A stretch of 60,666 nucleotides of DNA from NCBI RefSeq assembly GCF_003194385.1, contig NZ_LAPT01000140.1:1-60666 (forward strand), written 5' to 3'. The notes beneath the pieces are model-generated. The model was not told the DNA's origin and did not search any database. It worked only from the letters and a program-made list of their open reading frames with translations. Both the position numbers and the translations under genes were made by a program. This stretch comes from Pokkaliibacter plantistimulans. GTDB taxonomy: Bacteria; Pseudomonadota; Gammaproteobacteria; Pseudomonadales; Balneatricaceae. Shown piece by piece: positions 27,646 to 36,684 of the stretch (positions are counted from its first letter, which is position 1; each line of letters opens with the position of its first letter).

Positions 27646-28001
27646 CGTTTGTAAAGAGGTAAATAAGGTTGGGACGATGTGGATCAGGTATACGCTCCAC
27701 TCTGCCGTTTGACGCTCAGGATGACGTGCTGAATATGTGAAGCGGGAGATTGTGAAGTGGGTGCTGGAGGGGAGCGAAAGCGTATGTCCAATTGGCGGGG
27801 CAGGGAATTTGCTTTACTTGCAGATGAGCAGAGCGGGTCGTGGCAGCGGTTGGCGAGGCGTTTGGGGAGTGCGATTATTGATGTCGCAGCTGGATCTTCG
27901 GACAGGTTGTCAACCTCAACGGCTATGTTACGGTGCCCGCCGGGTTGAGGAGCAACCCACCGGAACCCTTTGTGCTCAATCGTTTGGTAAAAGGACATTG
28001 C

Positions 28002-28691
28002 ATGAGCCAGCCTAGCACGTGCCCGACACCTACAGGTCTGCCTGTCACTAGCAATCCAGCAGGTCAGCCGTACCTTGATGAACTGACTCCGATTGCTGAA
28101 TATATGGCACGGGAGATCCGTCAGAACCTGCGAAGTAAAGAGGTGCAGGCAATGAAGCATCTTAACCACTCCGCCGATTACTTTCTCAACCATAACCGTG
28201 AAATGAAAAGCTGGGGAATTAGCTGGTTACTGGAGTGGAGTAAAGACAAGGCCAAAGGTGTCACCGCGCGGGAAGCAGCGATGATGATCTGGACCAAAAT
28301 GGTGGCACAAGATAGCCGCTGGGATCATAAACCGGTAATTAGCCGCTGTTTCCACCTGCGTGATCCGGTTAAGCAAGAGTTTCATGGCTGGAAAGGGCGC
28401 AGGTACTTTTACGATATTTGGTCAAATATCCATTATGGTTTTATTGGTACAGCCGCAGGCTTTAGTGCTCCAGCGCTTTTAGATGGGGCTGGGCTGGAAC
28501 AAATTGGAAGTGATGTGCTGCGTCACAGGCTACCGAAGAGAAAAGCTCCGCTGGCAGGTACGTTGCGCGATTTTGATGATGCCAATGATCGTCTTTCAAT
28601 TCAGATAGGTATTAATCTGTATCGCAAGTTCCCCGGTGGGCCATCGGCCAGTGTATTGGTGAGCAGCATTTTAAACAGCCCACTTAAATAG
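28002..28691 (+). CDS. Polymorphic toxin type 44 (Ntox44) domain protein
   Basis: A 229-residue protein without signal peptide. The C-terminal 150 residues have the type-44 toxin pattern: WDHKPVI, then YDIWSNIHYGFIGTAAGF and LDGAGLEQIG. In other bacteria this domain is the C-terminal warhead of secreted polymorphic toxins (for example T6SS-linked); here it stands nearly alone. ATG at 28002 has AAGGA six bases upstream. The reading frame is open upstream to 27882 without a good start, hinting at a lost N-terminal trafficking part. It is divergent from cas1 and 16 bp before a small membrane protein that may be its immunity partner. Enzymatic activity is not claimed. Confidence 0.7.
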   Translation: MSQPSTCPTPTGLPVTSNPAGQPYLDELTPIAEYMAREIRQNLRSKEVQAMKHLNHSADYFLNHNREMKSWGISWLLEWSKDKAKGVTAREAAMMIWTKMVAQDSRWDHKPVISRCFHLRDPVKQEFHGWKGRRYFYDIWSNIHYGFIGTAAGFSAPALLDGAGLEQIGSDVLRHRLPKRKAPLAGTLRDFDDANDRLSIQIGINLYRKFPGGPSASVLVSSILNSPLK

Positions 28692-28707
28692 TGTTCAGGG
28701 ACGAGCG

Positions 28708-29121
28708 ATGAAATACGTAATAGGGCTAGTTATTTCCGCACTGGCAGTAACGTGGTGGTATTTCCGGCTTGCAGGCCCGGTGAGTTATGTGGAGGTTGAG
28801 TTTGTTGCTCCTAAAGGAGCTGAGCCATTGTCGGTAGTGGAGTTTATGGCAGGGGAGGATAAAACATCACTGGTTAATATTTCTCCCGGCGAAACACAAA
28901 CAACGCGAATATATCCAGGCGAGTCTGCTGGCAGCGAGATGGGGTTGACCGTATTCAGGTCAGCAATGAGCGATGAAGAGACTCCTTCAATTCATCCAGT
29001 CGATTGGATTGGGCCACGTCCATATCCTGCTGGAACAGCTTTCCGCATACATTTTCAGATTGACCAAAATGGCAATGTCATTTCTGACAAGTCATGCCAA
29101 TTACCCTGTTCGTTTGACTGA
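28708..29121 (+). CDS. Small membrane-anchored protein, candidate immunity partner of the type-44 toxin
   Basis: A 137-residue protein with one N-terminal hydrophobic segment (residues 3-22) followed by a polar, acidic domain probably in the periplasm. It has two cysteines near the end (CQLPC). It follows the toxin gene by 16 bp, the typical position of an immunity gene, but no family is recognised. A periplasmic location would suit defence against incoming toxin if that toxin acts there; otherwise the pairing is only positional. GC content is lower than in neighbouring genes. Confidence 0.5.
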   Translation: MKYVIGLVISALAVTWWYFRLAGPVSYVEVEFVAPKGAEPLSVVEFMAGEDKTSLVNISPGETQTTRIYPGESAGSEMGLTVFRSAMSDEETPSIHPVDWIGPRPYPAGTAFRIHFQIDQNGNVISDKSCQLPCSFD

Positions 29122-29130
29122 ATGAAATAG

Positions 29131-29161
29131 CCCATGGATACCCCATAAGGGTATCCATGGG
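29131..29161 (+). terminator. Hairpin between the toxin module and array 2
   Basis: CCCATGGATACCC (29131-29143) and GGGTATCCATGGG (29149-29161) form a perfect 13-bp stem with a 5-nt loop, followed by TTTGG. It lies 9 bp after the small membrane protein gene and abuts the oldest repeat of array 2, so it may end transcription from both sides. Its T-tract is short. Confidence 0.5.
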
Positions 29162-32100
29162 TTTGGCTGCCTATTCGGCAGTGAACGCTGCCAGGGATAA
29201 CGCAGGCTCCGCTTATCATTTCTGAGCTGCCTATTCGGCAGTGAACCCAAACCTCTTCTTGACGAGCGTGATGCATTTTTTCTGAGCTGCCTATTCGGCA
29301 GTGAACAGGTGGGAGGGGAGGTCAGTCGCTGAATTTTTTTCTGAGCTGCCTATTCGGCAGTGAACCCCCCATTTAGGCGCCTGCACATCCTTTACCTTTT
29401 CTGAGCTGCCTATTCGGCAGTGAACGCATCCCCGCTACGTATCAAAGTAGATGATATTTTCTGAGCTGCCTATTCGGCAGTGAACGATGTGACCGTTACG
29501 GCATTGATTGAACACTTTTTCTGAGCTGCCTATTCGGCAGTGAACGTCGTGTTGAAGGTGTCCGTACTGATGCGGAATTTCTGAGCTGCCTATTCGGCAG
29601 TGAACTGAACAAGGCTGGGCTGGCAGCGGATGTTTTCTTTCTGAGCTGCCTATTCGGCAGTGAACAGTGAACTTTGCATCGTGCGAATCAGAGCCGATTT
29701 CTGAGCTGCCTATTCGGCAGTGAACAACTCCAAAGCATTATGATTTATACAGCCAGTTTTCTGAGCTGCCTATTCGGCAGTGAACCATGAGCTGTATATT
29801 TCAAGCGCATTTCTTGCTTTCTGAGCTGCCTATTCGGCAGTGAACCGATTCTTAACGGCCGTATTACGTACTTTTTCTTTCTGAGCTGCCTATTCGGCAG
29901 TGAACTTGTTGATGAATGTCAGATGGCGTTACCTTCTTTTCTGAGCTGCCTATTCGGCAGTGAACCACCGGCGCAGATAGCTCAGCGGTACATGGAATTT
30001 CTGAGCTGCCTATTCGGCAGTGAACCCTCCGAGACCCGGTAAGCAGCATAACTTGCATTTCTGAGCTGCCTATTCGGCAGTGAACTGTTCACTACCGGTT
30101 CGCGTGACGCTATCGCATTTCTGAGCTGCCTATTCGGCAGTGAACTGCCGTCTTTGTGCTAGTCGCGTGTACGTAATTTTCTGAGCTGCCTATTCGGCAG
30201 TGAACTGCCAGGCCCTGTCGTACCAATCCTGATACCATTTCTGAGCTGCCTATTCGGCAGTGAACGAATAGGTGATACGCCCAATGGTCGCACAAAGTTT
30301 CTGAGCTGCCTATTCGGCAGTGAACCATGATGCAGCACAGGGAAATAGTGGCCATCTTTTCTGAGCTGCCTATTCGGCAGTGAACTTAAACTCTGATGAT
30401 TTATATCGTCCCTTATTTTTCTGAGCTGCCTATTCGGCAGTGAACGATGTGCGCCTGCCCATGAACAACCAGGAGCTTTTCTGAGCTGCCTATTCGGCAG
30501 TGAACGTTTTCGTGCCAGAGCTGGAGGAGCTGGAATTTTTCTGAGCTGCCTATTCGGCAGTGAACTTGGTTGTTCATGGGCAAGCGCACATCGACAATTT
30601 TCTGAGCTGCCTATTCGGCAGTGAACATCTCTACAGCTGCTATGGTAGCTCGTGTGATTTTCTGAGCTGCCTATTCGGCAGTGAACAAGTCCCCTAAAAA
30701 CGTCTCTGATATCCGAGTTTTCTGAGCTGCCTATTCGGCAGTGAACTTGACCTTTGAACTGTGCGATCTCTCTTAGCATTTCTGAGCTGCCTATTCGGCA
30801 GTGAACAGTGACACCCACACTTTACCCCGGAACTCCGGTTTCTGAGCTGCCTATTCGGCAGTGAACGTACCGGAAGACTTCGGCTCAATTTCCCATTTTT
30901 TCTGAGCTGCCTATTCGGCAGTGAACGTGGAGTCAGCCCTATCTGACGGGGTGCTGACTTTCTGAGCTGCCTATTCGGCAGTGAACACCCGCCTGTATTC
31001 GCTGCTGGCCAAGCAGCATTTCTGAGCTGCCTATTCGGCAGTGAACTCCTCACCCGTTTACGTTAAGCGGGCTATTGATTTCTGAGCTGCCTATTCGGCA
31101 GTGAACAGGAATTTATTCTTAAAGGTATCAAATAAATCTTTCTGAGCTGCCTATTCGGCAGTGAACTCCCAGATGGTTTGACTATCCCGCAGCAAGTATT
31201 TCTGAGCTGCCTATTCGGCAGTGAACAGTGCTATTGGCGGAACACCTTCATTTTCTCTATTTCTGAGCTGCCTATTCGGCAGTGAACGCCATCACCACCG
31301 AGCAGACAGCCCGGGCTGATTTCTGAGCTGCCTATTCGGCAGTGAACACCCCGGCAACTTCAAATACACCGTCTCCAACTTTCTGAGCTGCCTATTCGGC
31401 AGTGAACGGACGGCGGTTCTCCTCCAATGCCTGTAACGTTTTCTGAGCTGCCTATTCGGCAGTGAACTCGTGTTTAACGCGGCCCACACGAATTTGAACT
31501 TTCTGAGCTGCCTATTCGGCAGTGAACCAGATCGCCCACCGCTAAGCCGAACGCAGTCATTTCTGAGCTGCCTATTCGGCAGTGAACTCCCTGCAGAGAA
31601 ACTGACCCGCAGGATCCTGTTTCTGAGCTGCCTATTCGGCAGTGAACTGGGCCACCTGTTGATAGCCGCCGGACCCTGCTTTCTGAGCTGCCTATTCGGC
31701 AGTGAACACGCAGCGTATAAATTGAATGGCCACCCTGTTTTTCTGAGCTGCCTATTCGGCAGTGAACCCCTGCACCGTAGACCCCGGCGTACTGTGTGAT
31801 TTCTGAGCTGCCTATTCGGCAGTGAACACAATTACTGTCGTCACGACGATGAGCGGTACTTTCTGAGCTGCCTATTCGGCAGTGAACATACCGCCTTTTT
31901 AGCAGCGGTGTCTTCAAACTTTCTGAGCTGCCTATTCGGCAGTGAACCCATTACTTGGCCGTCTGACGCTAAAGACCTGTTTCTGAGCTGCCTATTCGGC
32001 AGTGAACAACGAAACCCCGGTGCCACTGGTGCTGGGGAATTTCTGAGCTGCCTATTCGGCAGTGAACGTCTGGATAGCTGGCTTGGTTTGTCGTGGCGAT

Positions 32101-33387
32101 TTCTGAGCTGCCTATTCGGCAGTGAACTACGTGGCCGCTGCAACGCGTATCAGCGATGTTTTCTGAGCTGCCTATTCGGCAGTGAACCGGCTCTTCCGGC
32201 GTCGTCGGCAACTCCCCATTTTCTGAGCTGCCTATTCGGCAGTGAACACCAGATAACCAACTGCGACGGGGAGTTTTTGTTTCTGAGCTGCCTATTCGGC
32301 AGTGAACTTGGTGATGCAGAGGCTGTCATTTACTTCACTTTTCTGAGCTGCCTATTCGGCAGTGAACCCATCTGCCAGCGCGGCCCGCACTTTATCGATT
32401 TTCTGAGCTGCCTATTCGGCAGTGAACGTGTGCGTTGATCATGCTGGCATCCTCGTAGTTTTCTGAGCTGCCTATTCGGCAGTGAACTGTCATCGTTGCA
32501 GACGGCAGTGAACACGTCTTTTCTGAGCTGCCTATTCGGCAGTGAACCAGACGGCAGTGAACACGTCTGGCAATACTCATTTCTGAGCTGCCTATTCGGC
32601 AGTGAACGAAACAGAAACGTCAACGACAACTACTAGCACTTTCTGAGCTGCCTATTCGGCAGTGAACTTCCTGCGGAGAGACTAACCCGCAGGATCCTGT
32701 TTCTGAGCTGCCTATTCGGCAGTGAACGCTGTATGACAATACGGACCCCGATTTTTCTTTTTCTGAGCTGCCTATTCGGCAGTGAACCCGCTGCCAGGCA
32801 ATGCAATTCAATGATCCACTTTCTGAGCTGCCTATTCGGCAGTGAACGCCAAGCTCTGCCGCAACCATCAGCACCGCCTTTTCTGAGCTGCCTATTCGGC
32901 AGTGAACTGCGGTTACCATTATATGCAACAACTTGGCATTTTCTGAGCTGCCTATTCGGCAGTGAACGTGAAGGCCAATGCGCGGACGTTTACTGATGAT
33001 TTCTGAGCTGCCTATTCGGCAGTGAACGTCCTATCGCATCTGCCGGTGCCCGCTATCAGTTTCTGAGCTGCCTATTCGGCAGTGAACGCCGCAATCCTGC
33101 GGATGATGGCACACTCAAATTTCTGAGCTGCCTATTCGGCAGTGAACCACCGCGCACACGCCTGAACGCGTCGCGCTCATTTCTGAGCTGCCTATTCGGC
33201 AGTGAACGTATTATCGCCGCCAGAGACTACGCCCGTGTGTTTCTGAGCTGCCTATTCGGCAGTGAACTATCATCAGTCTGATCGAGTATGAGGAGGGCTT
33301 TTCTGAGCTGCCTATTCGGCAGTGAACACCAAAGCCTCGACACCATCATCACTCAGAATTTTCTGAGCTGCCTATTCGGCAGTGAAC
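29159..33387 (-). CRISPR. Type I-F CRISPR array 2: 71 repeats, 70 spacers
   Basis: Same repeat, 60-bp period and minus orientation as array 1, with the leader at the right. The leftmost repeat (29159-29186) is degenerate in its handle half, marking the old end. Three spacer pairs come from overlapping or nearly identical targets: 32488-32519 with 32548-32579 (21-nt overlap), 31588-31619 with 32668-32699 (four differences), and 30446-30477 with 30566-30598 (opposite strands). The overlap pair shows CC directly 5' of a protospacer, matching the type I-F PAM. Confidence 0.98.
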
Positions 33388-33510
33388 TAGAGCTAAGTCT
33401 GTATAAACTGCTGATTGTTAAAGAGCAAGGTGCCATTTTATGGAAGTAACCCTTTTTTTTAACGCACTCGCTAACCTGTTGATTTATATACCGCAGAGAA
33501 CCGCAGTCAA
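33388..33510 (-). promoter_or_regulatory. Leader and promoter of CRISPR array 2
   Basis: An exact IHF consensus lies at 33404-33416 (minus strand), 17 nt from the first repeat, the same distance as in leader 1. A strong promoter reads into the array: TTGACT (33505-33510), 16 bp, TATAAA (33483-33488). TGCTCTTTAACAATCAG and an A-rich block are shared with leader 1. The remaining bases to 33605 hold no gene. Confidence 0.8.
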
Positions 33511-33605
33511 AAAAAGGGTGTGCTACAAGGTTAGCCAGCAGTGCGTACCTCTGCCACTGTGATGATCAACTACCTGGTATTCAAATCTTTCGTTGGTCTT
33601 CCCCT

Positions 33606-34109
33606 ATGAACTCAATTCCCTATTTCGTTGCCGCTCTTGGCCTTGGGCAGCTGTATGTGATGGCCAAACCTGTTGCCGGTGAATGGGTTGACGAGGAGTT
33701 TGCCAGTATTGCCCGTTCCGGCATCAGTCTGATGGTGTCGTTGCTGGAGTGGCATGAAGCCTGTTAGGTGGGGCTGGAGCAGGAGGCGTCACTGGCGCAG
33801 CGGCATGGTATGGAGTTCCGGTCGTATCCTGTTGCAGACCGCGGTTTGCCCGCGGATAAGGTTCAGTTTGTAGGGTTTATTCATGATCTGCTGGGGCAGA
33901 TCAGCGCTGGAGCACAGGTCGTCGTGCACTGCCGTGCCGGAATTGGTCGTACTGGTATCGCCGCCGCCAGCCTGCTGATAGCCGCTGGCTATTCGGCCGG
34001 GGATGCCTTTGCGCTGGTGTCGGCCAAGCGGGGCGTGGAGGTGCCTGATACTGAGGAGCAGAAAGTCTGGGTTACCGAGCTGGCGGCAGCGTTGTTTCAG
34101 TGCAGGTAA
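33606..34109 (+). pseudogene. Dual-specificity/tyrosine phosphatase gene broken by an in-frame TAG
   Basis: An ATG at 33606 opens a frame of 53 codons (MNSIPYFVAALGLGQLYVMA, then LLEWHEAC) that stops at TAG 33765-33767 and continues in the same frame from GTG 33768 to 34109. The second part has the phosphatase loop HCRAGIGR (CX5R) and a family-typical tail. Related proteins have a Glu-containing HEA-x-E-LGLE segment here, so a GAG to TAG change is likely. The second part alone lacks the N-terminal strand, so function is probably lost unless the codon is suppressed or is a sequencing error. Confidence 0.75.
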
Positions 34110-34158
34110 TCACCTGCCTGAGGTAATTGATAGCACCTGCTTGACCGCTCCCTGACCT

Positions 34159-35094
34159 TTACCGGTTCCCCTTGCTCAGTTCCATCGTCACCAGCGCCTT
34201 GAGGCGGTTGGCCACCGGCGACAGCTGGCGGCCTTTGACCAGCAGCAGGTAGTAGGGTGACATCACGATGCGGGTCTTCAGCGGCAGTACCCGCAACCGG
34301 GCACCCACCTTGTCCCCCAGCAGCAGATCCGGCACTTCACTGGCCAGCGGCGCGATAGCGGAAGATGACACCAGAATGGCGATCATCGCCAGCAGCGAGG
34401 TGGTGTTAGTGATATTGGTGGGCAGGGCCGCACCGGCACTGAGAAAGGCGCTTTCGACCGCCTCGCGGATCGGCGCGCGATGGCTCTGCATCACCCATTC
34501 GTAGCCGGACAGATCACTGATTGTGACCTGATCAACATAGGCCAGCGGGTGATCCTCACGCACCACCAGATTGACCACTTCGGTGCGTGCCGGATGAATC
34601 TCAAAGTCTGACGGATCGACGCCCCTTGGCAAACGGGCAAGGACAAAGTCGTTCTTGCCTGCGGCCAGATCATGCACCAGCACTTCGCTGGATTCGACGT
34701 TGATATGAATTTCCGCCTTGGGGGAGATGGCCTTCAGCTGGCGTATGGCCGGAATCACGAAACCGACCGCCGCCCCGGTGACCGCACCCACGGTGGTGAT
34801 GCCGCCTTCACCGCCTTTCAGTTCTTCTACATCCCGTGACAGGTCGCGCAGTTCCACCAGCAGGTTGTGTGAACGCTGGGCCAGTGCACGGCCAATCAGT
34901 GTCGGCACCATACCTTTGGCGTGACGCTCGAACAGTTTGGCACCCAGAGTATTTTCAATTTCCGACAGCATGCGTGACGCGGCGGGTTGGGTCAGCGTCA
35001 GTTCGTCGGCAGCCAGGCCCAGCTGGCCGTGCTCGGCAATGGCGGAGATCAGACGTAACTGATTGATTTTCAGGTTTTTGGCGATGCCAATGTC
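34159..35094 (-). CDS. gbpR: LysR-type regulator of the sugar operon (GbpR-like)
   Basis: A 311-residue LysR protein: helix-turn-helix in residues 10-65 (AIAEHGQLGLAADELTLTQP AASRMLSEIE region) and an effector domain ending MELSKGNR. The start MDIGIAKNLKINQLRLI at 35094 fits GbpR and has AGG seven bases upstream; an ORF start at 35229 is too early. It is divergent from chvE, and GbpR controls the galactose/arabinose-binding protein gene in Agrobacterium, so it probably regulates 35,454 onward in response to sugar. Confidence 0.8.
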   Translation of the reverse strand, partial: DIGIAKNLKINQLRLISAIAEHGQLGLAADELTLTQPAASRMLSEIENTLGAKLFERHAKGMVPTLIGRALAQRSHNLLVELRDLSRDVEELKGGEGGITTVGAVTGAAVGFVIPAIRQLKAISPKAEIHINVESSEVLVHDLAAGKNDFVLARLPRGVDPSDFEIHPARTEVVNLVVREDHPLAYVDQVTISDLSGYEWVMQSHRAPIREAVESAFLSAGAALPTNITNTTSLLAMIAILVSSSAIAPLASEVPDLLLGDKVGARLRVLPLKTRIVMSPYYLLLVKGRQLSPVANRLKALVTMELSKGNR

Positions 35095-35220
35095 CATGTC
35101 TTTGCCTGTTGTTATGGTTGTAGGGGGACAGAGCTGGAGCATGATTTGCGCCCTGATACCCAGGGTTTCAAAAGGTGTCGTGTAATGGTGGCTGGTTGGT
35201 GGCGAGTTGTCGAGATTTAT

Positions 35221-35288
35221 GCATAACAATTTTGTTATGCAACTCTACAAAAATTGCATTTGATTGGTATGGAAAGGGCGCCTATCTT
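35221..35288 (+). promoter_or_regulatory. Palindromic operator and predicted promoter of chvE
   Basis: GCATAACAA and TTGTTATGC form a 9-bp inverted repeat with a 2-bp centre at 35221-35240, of the size and type bound by LysR regulators. Twenty bases further is a promoter: TTGATT (35260-35265), 17 bp, TATCTT (35283-35288). The site lies about -75 to -55 relative to the expected start, typical of LysR activation. The untranslated leader of chvE would be about 160 nt. The rest of 35095-35453 shows nothing else. Confidence 0.55.
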
Positions 35289-35453
35289 CATTCAGTGCCT
35301 AATACTGAACTTGCTGTGGCCAGCATATTCGCACTGTCTGCTGGCGGTCAGGTTCATCACAGGCTCTTTGGCTGAACGATAAAAATAACGGCGGCTCAGG
35401 TAACCAGCGTACGTACAACGATGCGCTACCGGGGTCGCAATCAGGAGAAGCTA

Positions 35454-36509
35454 ATGAAACACGTCAAAAAACTCATAGCCGCAATGGCTCTGGGAACCGC
35501 GATGCTTACCTCTGCTGTGCAGGCTGCCGGAGTGGTCGGGATTTCCATGCCGACCAAGTCGTCAGCACGCTGGATCGCCGATGGCAACAACATGGTCGAT
35601 CAGTTCGAAAAAGCAGGCTTCAAAACCGATCTGCAATACGCCGAGGATGACATTCCCAACCAGGTGGCGCAGATCGAAAACATGATGACCAAAGGGGTTG
35701 ATGTACTGGTCATCGCCGCCATCGATGGCACCACCCTGACCAACGCGCTGGAAAATGCCCATGCCGCCGGTATCAAGGTGATCGCTTATGACCGTCTGAT
35801 CCGTGACAGCAAGTACGTCGATTACTACGCCACCTTCGATAACTTCAAGGTCGGTGTACTGCAGGCGCAGTCGCTGGTGAAAGGGATGGAAGCCCGTGGT
35901 AAAGGCCCTTACAACATTGAGCTGTTCGGCGGCTCTCCTGACGACAACAACGCTTACTTCTTCTACAACGGCGCCATGTCTGTCCTGCAACCGATGATCG
36001 ACAAAGGCGAGATCAGCGTGGTGTCCGGTCAGATGGGCATGGACAAGGTCGGTACCCTGCGCTGGGACGGTGCTACCGCTCAGGCACGTATGGATAACCT
36101 GCTGTCTGCCAACTACACCAAGAAACACGTCGATGGCGTGCTGTCACCCTATGACGGTATCTCCATCGGTATCCTGTCTTCTCTGAAAGGCGTGGGCTAC
36201 GGCTCAGGCGATCTGCCCATGCCCATCGTGACCGGTCAGGATGCTGAAGTACCTTCAGTGAAATCCATTCTGGCGGGCGAGCAGTACTCCACCATCTTCA
36301 AGGATACCCGTCAGCTGGCAGGCGTCACTGTGGGCATGGTCAAGGCGCTGCTGAATGGCAGTACCCCCGAAATCAACGACACCACCACCTACAACAACGG
36401 GGTGAAAGTGGTGCCTTCCTACCTGCTTGAGCCGGTCACCGTCGACAAGAGCAACTGGGAAAAAGTGCTGATCGACAGCGGTTACTACAAAAAGGATCAG
36501 ATCCAGTAA
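35454..36509 (+). CDS. chvE: ChvE-like multiple-sugar periplasmic binding protein
   Basis: A 351-residue exported protein (signal peptide 1-24, cleaved after VQAA). The mature part [19 protein letters not shown], the [13 protein letters not shown] segment and [13 protein letters not shown] match ChvE/GbpR-regulated galactose/arabinose-binding proteins. CAGGAGAAG precedes the ATG at 35454. It feeds the MmsA/MmsB transporter encoded next. ChvE-type proteins bind several aldoses such as galactose, arabinose, xylose and glucose. Confidence 0.9.
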   Translation: MKHVKKLIAAMALGTAMLTSAVQAAGVVGISMPTKSSARWIADGNNMVDQFEKAGFKTDLQYAEDDIPNQVAQIENMMTKGVDVLVIAAIDGTTLTNALENAHAAGIKVIAYDRLIRDSKYVDYYATFDNFKVGVLQAQSLVKGMEARGKGPYNIELFGGSPDDNNAYFFYNGAMSVLQPMIDKGEISVVSGQMGMDKVGTLRWDGATAQARMDNLLSANYTKKHVDGVLSPYDGISIGILSSLKGVGYGSGDLPMPIVTGQDAEVPSVKSILAGEQYSTIFKDTRQLAGVTVGMVKALLNGSTPEINDTTTYNNGVKVVPSYLLEPVTVDKSNWEKVLIDSGYYKKDQIQ

Positions 36510-36521
36510 CCCACCTCTGCT

Positions 36522-36545
36522 GAACAGGCTGACAACGGCCTGTTC
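36522..36545 (+). terminator. Hairpin between chvE and the ATPase gene
   Basis: GAACAGGC (36522-36529) and GCCTGTTC (36538-36545) form an 8-bp stem 12 bp after the chvE stop, without a T-tract. Hairpins at this place usually protect the binding-protein mRNA and reduce downstream expression rather than end it. Confidence 0.5.
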
Positions 36546-36684
36546 GGACGGACGGCCTGGCCCTGTCTCTGACTGGCTGGGCAGGTGCACTGGCCTCCGT
36601 CCTCTGTACAGCACTATCACGATTTCTCGGTAATACGATGCGCCGCCGCTGAAGGTGGGCGCATCCGCCTGAGCGGACACTCCT

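Noticed and set aside
27690-27730. Sequence with CTGCCG and GCTCAGG near cas1, resembling a decayed repeat
   Set aside because: The stem arms do not pair, spacing is wrong and there is no partner repeat; likely chance.
27684-28193. 169-codon minus ORF and 92-codon plus ORF upstream of the toxin
   Set aside because: They overlap a well supported toxin start and the cas1 promoter region, and have no recognisable features.
33768-34109. A separate phosphatase gene starting at GTG 33768
   Set aside because: The upstream 53 codons in the same frame are clearly its N-terminus and no SD precedes the GTG, so a broken gene is the better call.
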